A stretch of DNA of 64,000 nt, taken from contig NC_084927.1 in the NCBI RefSeq assembly GCF_958298935.1, forward strand, positions 18,174,001 to 18,238,000, in the 5' to 3' direction. The notes beneath the pieces are model-generated. The model had not been told where the DNA came from. It was given only the letters and a program-made list of their open reading frames with translations, and did no database searches. Of this stretch, positions 21,839 to 33,874 are shown piece by piece. Each line of letters starts with the position of its first letter. The first letter of the stretch is position 1. This stretch comes from Phragmites australis (Eukaryota > Streptophyta > Magnoliopsida > Poales > Poaceae). A program made the position numbers and the translations under genes.

Positions 21839-22110
21839 AAGTCCTCATCCAATAACTGACATATAGAGAGAAGGTTGTATCCCAGATGCTCCACCAAAGC
21901 TACATCTTTGAGAGTGAAACTCTCATTCACTCTTACCATACCTTTGGCTTTCACATTTCCTTTTCGATCATCCCCGAATGTGATGTACTCGTGTCTATTC
22001 AGTACTGGAGAACCATGATGAATCTCTGGTTATGTGACGCGAACAACCAGAGTCAATGAGCTACTTGTTCTCCAAGCCTCCTCCTACCACCTACACATGA
22101 GAAGAATAAT
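21839..22110 (-). pseudogene. Copia 1 protease, 5' part
   Basis: On the minus strand the aspartic protease motif IDSGCSRHITRD lies at about 22054-22020, with D-S-G intact. After a frame change come EYITFGDDRKGNVK and LVEHLGYNLLS, ending at the solo LTR. Confidence 0.75.
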
Positions 22111-22582
22111 AGGTGGATGGCTTAGCACTTGGGTTAGTAAAAAATCTCTTGGGAATCCAGTATTGGGTCATCCGCCCTGAAGTGGTAAAAGCAGATGTAG
22201 GTAAAATAGGTCTAGTACACTGAGGGCGAGTACCAGGATGAGAAAAACGCGGTCCACCAAAATACTGAGAATCAAAGCCTCTTACACGTGTACCAAAACC
22301 ATATGAGTCATGGCAAAATTCATGCCAGGAAACACCTCTAGGAAGAGACTGAATAGCGCTATGGACTCATGAGTGGAAGTGAGGAAAAGGCTCATGTACA
22401 CCAACAGAGGAACGATACATGTACTAAGTGTTCTACTCCCACTCACGCCGCTCATGTCTCCTATAGTGAAAGCAAAACCCAACCAAGTGACCCTCTCTCT
22501 GGCAGTAGGTGCAGTGGTAGCGTATCTCGGGAACTTGTCTACCGGTCACTCGGGGCTCTCTCATAGGCTCTCTCATCTTAGG
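22111..22582 (-). other. Degenerate gag-protease junction of copia 1
   Basis: Lies between the gag coiled coil and the protease. Several stops occur in all minus frames; no separate gene is seen. Confidence 0.5.
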
Positions 22583-24560
22583 CTATGGAGCTCTCTTAAG
22601 TTGTGTTGCATGTTTCTTCTTTGTGGGTTCAGAAATGTGTTTCTTGATGGGTTGTGGTGTGGCATTGATTTTGGACTTCTCAGCTTCTAGGGTAGTAGGT
22701 ATGGTGAACACAGTCTTACTCTCCCCACTGTAAGCCACCATCTCAAAACCCAACCTAAGAGCCAAACCCGACTTGTCAGCACACATCTTGATCTTAGCCA
22801 AGATCAAATTCATTTTCTCTTTGCCCTCTGAGCACTTCTCCACCAGAGAAAGGAGGTATTCATTCCTAGTCAAAAGCTTTTGAACTTGCCCTCTAACCCA
22901 GCTGAGTTTGTCCTGAAAGATGGTGCGGGTGGAATAATTTAGCTGCACATCCTTAGAACTCCCAACACTCTCCAATCTAGACTCTAGCTTATTCAGGCAT
23001 TTATCTTTCAGTTCAACATCCTTTGCAAGCAAAGGGCAATTCTTACAAGCACCTAAGAGAGTAGACTCAGACTCCTCCTCAAGGAGCTTCTTCTCGGCAC
23101 TCTCAAGCTGGCTGACAACTTGAGCATGCACATTACGAAGCTCGATTAGTTCAGCCATGACAATCAGGCAACTCTCACACTCCTCAACATCGGGCCTAGA
23201 CCTAAGCAATGCATGTTCAGTAGAGACAAACTCGTACTTAGGCCTAAGATCCTTCAACTCACGCACAACTTTCGTAAGTAACATATCCTGACTAACAAGA
23301 GTATCATTCAAGATATTGACTTAGATGGAAAGCTGGTCGTAGAAAGGCAATACCTTAGAAGGATCCAACTTGTTGTCGCTATCATCGTTGTTGTTGTTCG
23401 CCATGAAGCAGAGGTCGGTGAAGTCTTTAGCCTTCTTCTTGTTCTTTGCTTGCGGTTCATCCTCCTTCGAGTTCTCCTCCTCGCTGGAAGAGATGTCGAT
23501 GTCACTGAGAGCCACCATGAATGCCTTAGAAGCCGCCTTGGCTGCCTTCTTGACCATCTTGTCACGGTTCTTCTTGAAGAAGGGCTTTTTGTTCTTCTTC
23601 TTGTGCTTGTTGTAGTCGTGGTCACCGTCCTCCCTCATTTTGAGCTTGGGACAGTTTGTCTTGAAGTGAGTAGTGTCACCACACTCAAAGTAGGCACGAG
23701 AACCACCCCTCCTCCAGTCTCGGTGATTGTTGTAGAAGCAGATGAACTTCTTCATAATTAGCTCATGGTCCTCACCATCCAGCGCATCCACCTGCTCCTC
23801 TATGACATAAACCAAGTAAGACAAAGCAAATTCACTCGATGAAATGTTCGCATAAGAAAAGCCAGTTGCAGACTGATTGCCACCATCAGGTCCAAAAACC
23901 AATGCCATGTTCTGAGATAGAGGATTTTCGAGACTCATCCAAGCTATTTTGGCTATCTTGGTGGACTTGAGCTTGCTGAAGAGCTCATCACAAGTTAACG
24001 TAACGTAACTTGGAGACTCTTCAATGCTCGAGATCTTCACTTCCCATATGCTACGGTCAAGAGCATAAAGAAGCTTGATCGCTCTCTCGTGGTCAGAATA
24101 GGGCAAATCACTAGTTGATCGAAGATTGCTAACAATCCCATCAAAGTAAGCAAATATCACATCCAAAGACTCTCTGGGGCCTTACACAAACATTTAGTAT
24201 TCTTGGTTATATGTGCTTCAGCGTCTGGCCTTAATGTGATTAGTATCTTTATGAAAGACGCTCAGAGTATTCTAGATTTCTCGGGCAGTACGAAGGTGCT
24301 GGACCCTTTCAAACTCATTCCAACTTAGGCTAGTGAACAAAATATTTCTGGCCTTGTGTTGTCCTCATACTGTTCAATTTGAACCTAAGTCGTGCGAGCA
24401 ACAGAGATCTCATAGTTGGAATCAACTACTTACCATATTTCACTTCATTGGCTTAGAAGATAAGCCTCCATGCACACCTTCTAGTATAAAAAATCATAAT
24501 CATCAAACAACGAATCTTCCCACTTCTCTCCATGTCACCTATGAATCATAAAGCCGGTTA
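22583..24560 (-). pseudogene. Copia 1 gag
   Basis: Structural protein forming the particle. Its N terminus (24560-24170) is heavily broken. From 24166 leftward a long open stretch includes the UBN2-like capsid region (AIKLLYALDRSIWEVK), a zinc knuckle near 23680 reading YFECGDTTHFKTNC (first cysteine replaced by Y), and a Lys-rich then acidic segment with SSSEEENSKEDE. A stop at 23321 is followed in another frame by a Leu- and Glu-rich coiled coil (23311-22583). The long coiled-coil tail is typical of Sirevirus gag proteins. Confidence 0.8.
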
Positions 24561-24580
24561 AGATCAACAAGTGATCAAAC

Positions 24581-24594
24581 TGGCTTTGATACCA
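24581..24594 (-). other. Primer-binding site of copia 1
   Basis: The minus strand reads TGGTATCAAAGCCA two bases after the LTR end. This is close to the complement of the initiator methionine tRNA 3' end, the usual copia primer. Confidence 0.8.
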
Positions 24595-24596
24595 AT

Positions 24597-25958
24597 TGTA
24601 GGACCGAGAATGACGACTAGAGGGGGTGAATAGGCGTCTCAACAAATTTCTTTCGAAATAGATAGTCTTATCCTATTTTTTCACCCTACACACCTCAAGA
24701 ACAAAACGCAACATAAAGCATAGAAACACAGCGAAAACACAGAGCTCAACCCAGAAGATCCATCTAGAATATAACAGAAACTCAAATAAGTCAAAAACCA
24801 AACTTGAAGATCCAATCAAATGTGGGTCTCATGGTTGGAATTGAATACTAATTTCCACAAAAATCCATAACTCACCACCACACAAAGTTTGGAACTTGAG
24901 AAGAAAGATTTAAAAATCAAAGATAAGGTCACCAGTTGAAGAAATCCTCCAAGTTGATGATTTAGAGGAAGATAAGTCACCGGTTGATGAAATCCTCCAA
25001 GTTGATGATCTAGAGGTAAGGGAGTTCAAGATTCATGAGTATACACTCGTATGTAATTTTTATGCCTCTAGCAACAAGAAGAATGACTTAATAAGGTGCT
25101 AAAAATTTAGCCCAAAAAGCAAAACAAAAATCACAACGAAACACCAAAAATTTGCAAACTTGCAAGAGAACCAACAGAGGGAAACTAAAAGGAGGGAAAT
25201 TCAAGCATATGTAAAAACATAAACTTCATTACTCAAAGAGGTCAACCCTATTTTAGACGTATTACAAATATTTTTCACTCAAAACTCTCACATAATATAT
25301 AGGCTAAACACTCATCTTTCCTATCCTTTAAAACTCTAGCACTAGGCTCTCAAATGAGTGGCACAATAGGCTTAGGTGGCTGGTTTAAACTCACCTATAG
25401 CTCTACCCATCTATTTATAGGCCTAGCAAACTTGACCGCTAAGTTTCCTATCTTTTCTCCAAAATACCCCTATCTTATAATACACTTCTACTTACCACTG
25501 AGAGTATTTTAATCCATTTTCTTTTTCATTCATCGGACGATCGTGGGGCCTTCATGACTTAGCTTTGCCTCGACGCAAGCTTCATGATGGGTCACGCACT
25601 CCTCTAGTCCTCCCACGGTTTTGAGGCGAAACCGTGAAATCCTCTGCACGCTTCTCAAAATGTGACTCACCACTTGCTTAGACCTGAAGCAAGCGCTCTG
25701 ATGTCGACACGTGTGCTCCATCTTGCGATCCTGACCGCTGGCAAGTCTCTCCCGCTCTAGATCCCTCGGGCCGCCTTATCACTTTCACCAGATCCCTTTC
25801 GCTTGATTTTGTCAACACACCGTCTTCATCATCCATTTCATGCTTTGCTTGATCTCTACATATACAGCTAGGATCTCCCTTGACTCCGTGCAGCTTACTT
25901 GATCATTTGGCACTAAGCACCAGCTTAGCCCCGACCACCCGCCATCGACCGCCAAGTT
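24597..25958 (-). repeat. 5' LTR of copia 1, truncated
   Basis: Matches 2063-3366 but stops at CGCCAAGTT, lacking the last ~168 bp present in the other LTR. MULE sequence begins immediately after. Confidence 0.82.
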
Positions 25959-28232
25959 CTTAGATTTGTGAAGAATGAGGGAACAAAGTGTAGAGGTTTA
26001 TGTACTTGGCACAAGAGCCCATGGGTAATGCATCTTTCAAAGACTTTGAAAGGTGGCATCTGGCCAGATGTAAAGATTATCACACATGCCCTCCTAGAAG
26101 AGATAACTCCATGGTCACATCTAGGAGGATAGCAGACAAGTGTGATAAGTTCATTAATGCTAACCCTAGATGGAACCTTGAGCTTGTGAGGAAAACAATC
26201 CAAGAAGAAATGTTTGTAGATGTGAGTATCTCCAAGATCAAGAGGACCAAATCTATTATATTGAAAAGAATATATGATTTAACTAAGGGGTAGTATGGGA
26301 TGGTGTTTGACTATCAGCTTGAGCTGCTTAGAAGCAACCTAGGTAGTACAATTGTGGTGAAGCTTGATACAAACATTGTGGACCCTGTTTTCTTGAGGTT
26401 TTATGTCTGCTTTGATGCATGTAAGAAGGGCTTTCTTGGTGGCTGTAGAAAGGTTACTGGTCTTGATGGCTATTTCTTTAAGGGCTTAACTAATGGGGAG
26501 TTGTTGTGTGCATTGGGTAGAGATGCAAATAACCAAATGTATCCAATTGCATGGGCTATTGTGGAGAAAGAGACAAATTAGTCATAGGACTGGTTCATCT
26601 CATTGCTTTTCAATGACTTGAAGATTGGAGATGGTGATGGATGGGTTGTCATATCTGATAAACAGAAAGTAAGTACTACTAACTTGTGAGATTGCACTTT
26701 CTTGTGTAGCTTGTTGTAACTTCTAACTTGTGACATTGCATTTTCGGGGCCTTTTGAATGCTGTGGAGAACTAGATGCCCAAGGCAGAGCATAGGATGTG
26801 TGCAAGACACATATATGCTATTTGGAAGAAAAAGTTCAAGGACAGTCGCTTCCAGAAGATGTTTTGGAGGTGTGCCAAATCTCAATCAATGAACCTTTTC
26901 AACTATCATATGACCAACTTAAGGGAGTAGACACCTAAAGAAGCAGGTGCAATTCTAGGCACAGATCCACACCATTGGAGTCGAGCTTGGTTCAGGTTAA
27001 GGTCTTTCTCTGACTTAGTGTACAACAATATATGCGTGTCTTTCAACCATTGGATTATAAGATCTATGTTCTTTCCTATTATTAGTATGATTGAAATGAT
27101 TAGACGCCAAGTAATGGTTAGGATTCAAGAGAAATAGGGCAAAGGGTAAAAAATGGACTGGTCTGATATGCCCTAACATTTTCAAGAACCTGAAAACATA
27201 CATCATATAATTAGGGTTTGCCATGTCGTTAACAATGGAAATAATGCATTTGAAGTCACTCATAGAGAACACAGATTCATTGTGAATCTGAATGACCACA
27301 CTTGCTCATGTAGGCTTTGGCAGTTGTCAGGATTGCCTTGTCCATGTGCTATTTCTTCCATATACTATAGCTCTAGGGCGTTCGAAGAATTCATAGCTAA
27401 GTTCTACCATGTGGATGAGTACAAGAGGACATATGACTTCTGCCTACAGCTTGTTGAAGGAAAGACTTGTTGGCCTACATCAGACAGAGATAGACCTCTG
27501 CCACCTAGATGGTCGAGGATGCCTGGCAGGCCAAAGAAGGAGAGGAAAAGGGAAAAGCAAGAGAAAATGAAGCCTTGGAAAATGTCTAAAGTTGGTACAA
27601 TCATTAGATGCAGCAATTGCAAGGGCACTGGTCACAATAAGTCGACTTGTATTGTAAAGAAAGGGTCTACTACAACTGCAAGCTAGCCAACACCTCCTAC
27701 ATCTAATGCAACTGCAAGCCAGCCAGCACCTCCTACACCAGCTATGATGACAGTCCCAATATCTCAACAAAGCTGTACCAATAGGGGCAAGAGAAAGGAA
27801 AAGCCTTTCAACAAGCATGACATGTCAAACGTCCAAGAAAACAAAGCAGTGTCTATGCTCTAAGAGCACTGGAAAAACAATTCAGAATGTAAAGTGAACT
27901 TCAATTTTAACTTTTCTCTCATTTGCTTCTTCATGTGCATGTCTAACTTTCTATTTCCTACAAATGCAACCTCGATGCCTCGACAAAGGATTGTCAGGAC
28001 TGCTGCAAAAGCTACTACTGCAAGTCATCCAGGTGGTCAAGCATCAATCCATTTGGAGGCTCAAGGTAGAGGAGGTTCAAGTGCAAGGGTCAATGTGACA
28101 GTGTTAGGAGCTGCGACTGCAAGTGCTTCAATCCATTCTACTGCACCTCCACCGAAGACATCTTCTGCAAGGACCAAACCACATGACTCAGTGAAGGCAT
28201 GGTTCTATAATGTAGTAGTTGCTTTTGTTTAG
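25959..28232 (+). pseudogene. Mutator-like (MULE) transposase
   Basis: A DDE transposase of the MURA family. The N-terminal DNA-binding region (25970-26130) is followed by NSMVTSRRIADKC and the FDYQLELLRSN block. The MULE catalytic domain has its first aspartate in GLDGYFFKG (~26465) and GRDANNQMYPIAWAIVEKE. The second aspartate is in VISDKQK (~26650). An intron follows directly, with donor GTAAGT at 26669 but CGG where the acceptor AG should be (~26747). Exon 2 continues with AEHRMCARHIYAIWKKKF and PHHWSRAWFR. The SWIM finger (27298-27345) reads CSCRLWQLSGLPCPC, with C in place of the final H. A CCHC knuckle (CSNCKGTGHNKSTC) lies at 27611-27652, then a Ser/Thr/Pro-rich tail. At least six in-frame stops make it inactive. 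Its 5' end is cut at the copia LTR. Confidence 0.88.
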
Positions 28233-28449
28233 CCAAACTTGTGGGTTATGAAATGCCAGTGATGTTATCAGCCTAAACACGTGGCTTGTTATGTCATTTG
28301 TCGAACATGTGGATTGTTTAGTTACTGGAGTCAACATGTGGCTTGTTATGTTAGCTATATTATTTGCACAACTTGTGCCTTATGAAAATTATTGTCTCAA
28401 CAAAATTAGTTGAGTGAACAATTTCATAACAGAGAGACTTGCATTCCAT

Positions 28450-31400
28450 TCAAGGCCTATACAGGCACACAACTATCGTCCCTATACAAAAAGGTAGTGC
28501 GTACAACACCATCGATCTCTCCTTCTCTAATTTCTGAACTCTAACAGCTAACTCAATACGAGCTCTCTCCTTCTCCTCCACAACACCTCTCAGAGCAAGG
28601 ACCTCTATCACGTAGTTGCTCTGTGCAACTCTCACAGCATCATCCTCTGTCAACTCTTGAACCTGCCTGTCACACCCAGTTTTAAAGGACAAAAACAAGT
28701 GCGGCTTATATGTGCCCAGGAAGTTTAACACACATAAGGACGTCATAGGTGAAGTAACAAAAGCAATACTCTAACTTATAATCGTTCACTTCTTACTTTA
28801 AAGACTTCACCTAAACAACTTCAATAGCTAAATGACAGCATCTAAACGACGGCAGCGGGATGAAAGTATCGGCGACCAAGCACTCCACAGGCACCGACCG
28901 GAAGACACGCTCCTAGAACGCCAGGTTGTCGTCTTGGAAATCTTCAAAGTCTTCCGCCGAGCAGTATATGTATTGTCGGAGATAGAAAGGGTGAGCACAT
29001 AGAGTACTCAGTAAGTACGGGAAAGTAATGATATGCAGGCTTATATCAAGAATAGGCTAACACATGGTATATTTGCATAAATACGAGTAATGAAAACATA
29101 TTTGGACTCAAAAAGTATTAAATAATTATTAAGTGAATGTAACCTAAATAGTCTAACACCCAGCATACAAGGCTCCCCACATTGCATACCATAATCGTCT
29201 AGTACTCCTTGTACTATAACCAAAACCACAACCAAACCCATAACCACAACCCACTAATAATGTGAGGATCCAAGTCTCCCATAACCGCGGGCACGGTTGT
29301 TATAACAGTTTTTAACACTCTGCAGAGGTTGTCTAACTTTCCCACGACTCAGTGAATTCCATGTTGTCGTGTTCGCGAAACACTTAACACACGCTAGTGG
29401 TGTGCCGTCAAAAAATCACTGAATGACATTTTCCACTAACTAGAGACTAATTCAGTATGCGTCTGCCCACTAGGTTTCACCACCAGGATTTACGCGAGTT
29501 CAACTCCTACCCAGAAGCCCCCTTTTGTGCCGGCACAACACACACTGGATAGGCTCTAACTAGTATGTCATGCCTTACCCATATTAGCCTCGTGGTTGGT
29601 ATGTTACTTCTTGGTTATCGCTCCATGAACAGGTCCTTACTTAGGTTACTTGAGCAAACACTAATCCAACATCATAATCATGACAACAATCAAAACCACT
29701 TTGTTCAAGGCCTAAGGTTCCATGTTACTAGACCATTAACAAATTAACCACAATTGTTGCATATGTTCATTAGTCAAGATTATGACACTTCCCAGAATTC
29801 CAAAAGCATGGCTAAGCAATCTACCCAACAAAAATACCTAACCATAAACCATCTAGATTCCAATAGATGATAAGGGAAATCTAGGAAAAACCCTAACCTA
29901 GGTGACTACCTATCATATTGATAGACATTACATGCAATTTGTAAAACAAACATTTAAAAACATAGGTTCAAGATGATCAAGGACACTTGCCTTCTCCTTG
30001 CTACTACTTAGTGTATTCTTGCTCCTGGTCTTGATGTTCCTCAAATTGATCTGGGGCGTTATCGACTAATCGCATATTTACCAGCAAAGAACACAAACAA
30101 AATACACTAAGAACAGAACACAAAATAAAAGAATAAGACAAAACATATCTAAAAAGATAGAGCTTTGAAAAACGAATCTAACGGCACAAGAATCGCTTAA
30201 AATGGAGCTACGACGAAAAAGATATACTAAAAACAAGATTAGAGTTTATCTTAAAAGAAAAGGACTTATTTTTAATTAACAGAAAGTCTAGGGACCTTTT
30301 TAAAAAAATAGAAGGATCTGTATGTAATTATGGAAAAGTTCAGGGACATAAGTGTAAAAAGATAGGGCTCTTTTTGTAATTACAGAAAAGTTCAGGGGCT
30401 AAATTGAAAAGTTGCCAATTTTTGGGAATTATCAGATTTATTTTTGTATTGAAAAACCTTGATTTAATGCGTAGGCACTAACTCGCCGTTGAGGTGGCTG
30501 ATGACGGGCAGATGTGGTGGTTGGGGCTGATTGGGATTAAATAGACGACACGCGTTGGCTTCTGATTGGCTGACGAAGGGGTATTCTCCAATCCAATCTA
30601 GGCCACTGGTTTTGGATCTAACAGTGCACAGTGATCAGATGACCGGGGAAGAAGGGAAGCAGCGGCGCCAAAGGTCTCACGACGGCGGACGGCCGGAGAT
30701 CTCACCGGAACCTCGTCGCCGGCCACAGGGCACGATGGCGAGCGGTGGAACATGATGACAAGCTCATGGTGAATCCGGTTTGGGGTTTACCAAGGGCAGT
30801 GAAGAACTGGAAGGAGGTCGGCGACGATCGGGGTGGCGGAGGGCTCGGATCTTCGTTGGTGAGGACGCTCCAGTGGTCAATCGGCGACGACGAGGGTCGG
30901 AGAAGCTTCAGCACAGGCAGGCAGTTCTTTCAGTGGCTTTGGGTGAGGCTTGGCGGCTCTGGGACGGCGAGGCGGCAAGATCAGCTAAGACAATGGTGAT
31001 GGCGGCGATGGAGCTTGGAGATTAGGCGGTTTGGCTTGGAATTCGGCGAGTTTGGCTTGGAGAAAAACCGAGGGAAGGCGGGGCTTAATATAGGTGGCAC
31101 GAAAGGTCTCGGGGAAGGCTAGGACTCCTTGGTGCCGCCGATTTCAACTCGGACTCGGTGCTGGCGCGGTGGAGCCCGACTCAGAGACGACGGATCTGAC
31201 GCGAGGGTCCCATCTGGCAGCGGTTCGGGCGAAAGTGGCTTTGGCGCAAGCGTCTTCAACGACGGTGTGGCGTTGGGCTGGAGTAGCTGCTACGCTGGGC
31301 TGACTCAGCGCGAGGGCACGGCCCAGGCGGGAAGAGGACGGGAGAAACGGGCTGGCGTGGGGAGATGGGCCGAAAAGAGGAGAGGGTGGCCCGAAGAGGT

Positions 31401-32122
31401 TTAACTTTTCTGTTTTTTTCAAATCATTTTCCAAAGCTTTTGAATTCTAACCAAAACAAACAAATTGAAACCAAAAGCCACAAATGAAAACCAAATAAAA
31501 CAAAGGAAACCTAAATGCCTAAAAACAGCATTAATGCACTTAAACAAATATTTCCTATGTCAAAATTAGATTATCTTTTTATGAGAATAGCATTTACTCT
31601 TTTGAAATTATTTAAACTCAAAAATAAATTTTAGCAAATTTTATAAATTGGCAAAAATTAAAAATTAGGGTGTTACACTGTCTTCTTGCAACATGAAACA
31701 CAGTTTGAAGAGCAGCATTTTCTCTACGCAATCCCCTCACCGTATCACGCAAATCAATCACCACCTGCTTCATGAAGCCTTTGATCGGATCATCACACCA
31801 CAACAAGAAATCGCAACCTCCACACTGCGCACGAAAACAAAGATGAACAAATCAAAAGAACACCAAGCATTGCAAAACCGCAACTGCAAATCCAAGTCAA
31901 ATTGATGATTTACCCTTGAGTTCGCGCACTTCAGATACCTCCGCGCTAGGTCCAAATTGTTCCTTGAGATGAATCGGGCTTCTTCGCGTCGCATTTGCAC
32001 ATCACGGTAGGCGTGTACTACAATGGCCACTCACGGTATGGAATCGGAGATGAGTACTCTCCATGCTCACTGCCAAACAAGGAGTTCCTCGACCTCACGC
32101 TGGATGTGCTCGATCTTGCCAT
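28450..32122 (-). pseudogene. GRF-type zinc-finger gene, split by a solo LTR
   Basis: A small protein with a GRF zinc finger, a nucleic-acid-binding module common in grass genomes. ATG 32122 opens MARSSTSSVRSRNSLFG. Exon 1 runs to 31914 and carries the first finger cysteines (CKCDA, then YLKCANSR). The intron 31913-31825 has donor GTAAAT and acceptor GTGCGCAG. Exon 2 (31824-31678) starts CGGCDFLLWCDDP and continues into RDTVRGLRRENAALQ. It is cut by a 3-kb LTR and resumes in frame at 28662 (VQELTEDDAV) as a coiled coil to the stop at 28450. TAG in exon 1 (after YREWPL) and a frame change after CKCDA show it is broken apart from the insertion. It faces the MULE transposase tail to tail, 217 bp apart. 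Confidence 0.8.
28668..31677 (-). mobile_element. Solo LTR, 3 kb (Tekay/Del-like gypsy, tentative)
   Basis: 3010 bp bounded by TGTCACACCC and GGGTGTTACA on the plus strand. It is flanked by CTGCC (28663-28667) and CTGTC (31678-31682), a 5-bp target duplication with one mismatch. Its removal rejoins the GRF frame. No gag or pol is present. A TATA-like CTATATTAAG on the minus strand near 31090 followed by a pyrimidine-rich leader suggests minus orientation. LTR length and TGT(A/C)ACACCC termini recall Tekay/Del chromoviruses; this family name is from general knowledge and unconfirmed. Open frames inside (30530-31430) are GC-rich leader sequence, not genes. Confidence 0.8.
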
Positions 32123-32857
32123 CTTGAGCTTCGAATTGCAGAGCTAGGGTTCTGATTTGGTAAAGGGAAAGGGGAAAGTGACGAGTGAGAGAGAGGGCAA
32201 CAAGGTTTATAGGTCGCAATGAGTCGACATGGCCACATGTGCCAGCATGGATTACAAACCGCCGCCACATCGACCTTAAACTGAGCTTAGGTATACAATG
32301 CGCCGGGATAGGTAGTTGAGGTTAGAGTTGCTCGGTTTTATAGTTGGGGGTCAAAATCGGACAAACACGATAGTTTAGGGGCCACAAGTGGACTTTTTCC
32401 TTTTTTATTAGGCGAGATGGGACTACAAATGAGGAAGATGGCATGTGTGGAAAGAGGAGGCTTGGTTTTATCCAGTTTTTTATTAGAGGTGGGAGAGGGC
32501 AGGGGTCAAAGGGTGATGTACGAATGAACTCCTGCTTTATATAGTAGAGATATTGATTTCCTAGTGACGAATTCCAACTATTGCGTACACCTTTTCCACC
32601 CTTAGCGTTCGTGGTTTGTGAATCCCTGTAACCACATGGTAGTACGTTGTTTGGCTCGAGAACGAAGACTGTAGAGCTGCACACTCTAACGGGTGCACTT
32701 CCTGCCGCCACACAGGCAGCTCGGTTGGCTCCCGCGTGAGGCCAGTCCAGGCAAGCAAAACGAAACTCACAGTAGTCCCTGAACCCGGGCTCCGAGCGAG
32801 GTTTCCAGAACTCACAACGCCTCCTAGTACCCACCCCCTAGGACTCGTTCCCCGATT
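32123..32857. other. Upstream flank of GRF gene, no gene
   Basis: Holds the promoter side of the GRF gene. CCCAACTATAAAACCG-type sequence (32330-32350, minus) is often seen near ends of grass DNA transposons, but I could not define a terminal repeat. 32560-32857 has no recognised feature. Confidence 0.4.
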
Positions 32858-33110
32858 TTTTAAAATAATAATAAGATTTTAGTGGAAAATTGCAAAAATA
32901 ATATTCTTTTTTATAAAATTGCCAAAATAGGAACCATGTTGGTACGCGAAATGGCGACTAGTACCTTGTCGACAAGCAAAATGCCAACAAACCTATTGTC
33001 GGCATTTCACATGCCAACTGATAGTCTTGCCAGCAAGAGACCATGTCGACATCTGGAGTGTCGATAGGCTGGCCTGCTTTGCCGACAGGGTCCTATTGGC
33101 ACAACGATGC
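32858..33110. repeat. Long inverted repeat, left copy
   Basis: Starts GATTTTTTAAAATAATAATA and shares TTGCAAAAATAATATT, CGACTAGTA and the near-palindrome GTCGGCATTTCACATGCC with the reverse complement of 45504-45722. Probably the terminal repeat of a DNA transposon. Confidence 0.65.
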
Positions 33111-33874
33111 TGACATTTTCTTTTAATTTTTTAACAACCTTTAAAAAATTTGTTATTTTGTCAAGGAGAAAATAATTTAAATACAGAATAACTTGAAGTG
33201 AAATCATCTGACAAAGAACAGTCGAATACAACATTTTTATTTGTGCAAACAATAGACACGATGGCATGTACAGTACACTTTCATACTAACCTAATCATAT
33301 ACTATCTCTAAACCTAACATGACTTAGTGAATGTAAACAAGCCGATTACTACTGCTACTCTATTCAGTGCATTAGGGGTACTTTCCCTTCCTCGCAACAT
33401 CTGGTCTTGCTTCACGCGTCCGACATGTGGCCCTCTCGTGCTTTCTCTCCCTCTTCGCCTCACATGCCTCCTTATTTCGGCGGGTCTGCTCCTCTCCCAG
33501 CTTCCGCTACTCCTCCTACATGTGTTTGTGCTCAGGCTCACTCCTTTCATCCACTTCCATTTATTGGAATCATCTCCAAGTCGTCTGGTGCACGTTGTGT
33601 AGGAGGAACACATCTCCTAAGGATTTCTCAGTATCCATCCACTGTATCACAACTTTTATTCTCTGATAATACACCTACAGAAGGAGGTTCTTCATATGTA
33701 CAAACTACTAGTATGACCCATCGGAGGACAACATCCCTGGTGGCTACCACTGGGTACACATTTGTGCCCAAACTATATCACAACTTTCTATCATTTATCA
33801 CTGATCATTTTGTTATCTATTGCTAGCCTCTGCCACCACAAAAATAGCATGCATGTTTGGTAAAGACTGTTGGT
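33111..33874. other. Interior of the inverted-repeat unit, unrecognised
   Basis: AT-rich at first, then an open stretch on plus (33407-33826) with a Pro/Ser-rich product and no known domain. I would not call a gene here; a fragment of a transposase tail is possible. Confidence 0.35.

Larger units (their letters stand above)
2063..25958 (-). mobile_element. Ty1-copia element 1 (Sirevirus-like), nested and decayed
   Basis: A minus-strand copia retrotransposon. From right to left it has a 5' LTR (24597-25958, truncated), a primer-binding site, gag, protease, integrase, reverse transcriptase, RNase H, a 1.5-kb non-coding tail and the 3' LTR (2063-3534). The order integrase before reverse transcriptase defines copia. 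The long 3' tail with several polypurine tracts and the long LTRs suggest the Sirevirus group. The reverse transcriptase is split by a gypsy element (6080-18780) and the protease by a solo LTR (20524-21838). The two LTRs differ at many positions and all domains carry stops, so the insertion is old and not autonomous. Confidence 0.88.

Noticed and set aside
30531..31434. Several 60-96-codon frames on both strands
   Set aside because: They lie inside a solo LTR leader region; GC-rich and without domains.
33314..33826. Overlapping frames on both strands, up to 139 codons
   Set aside because: Pro/Ser-rich and unrecognised; could be a transposase tail, but I cannot support a gene.
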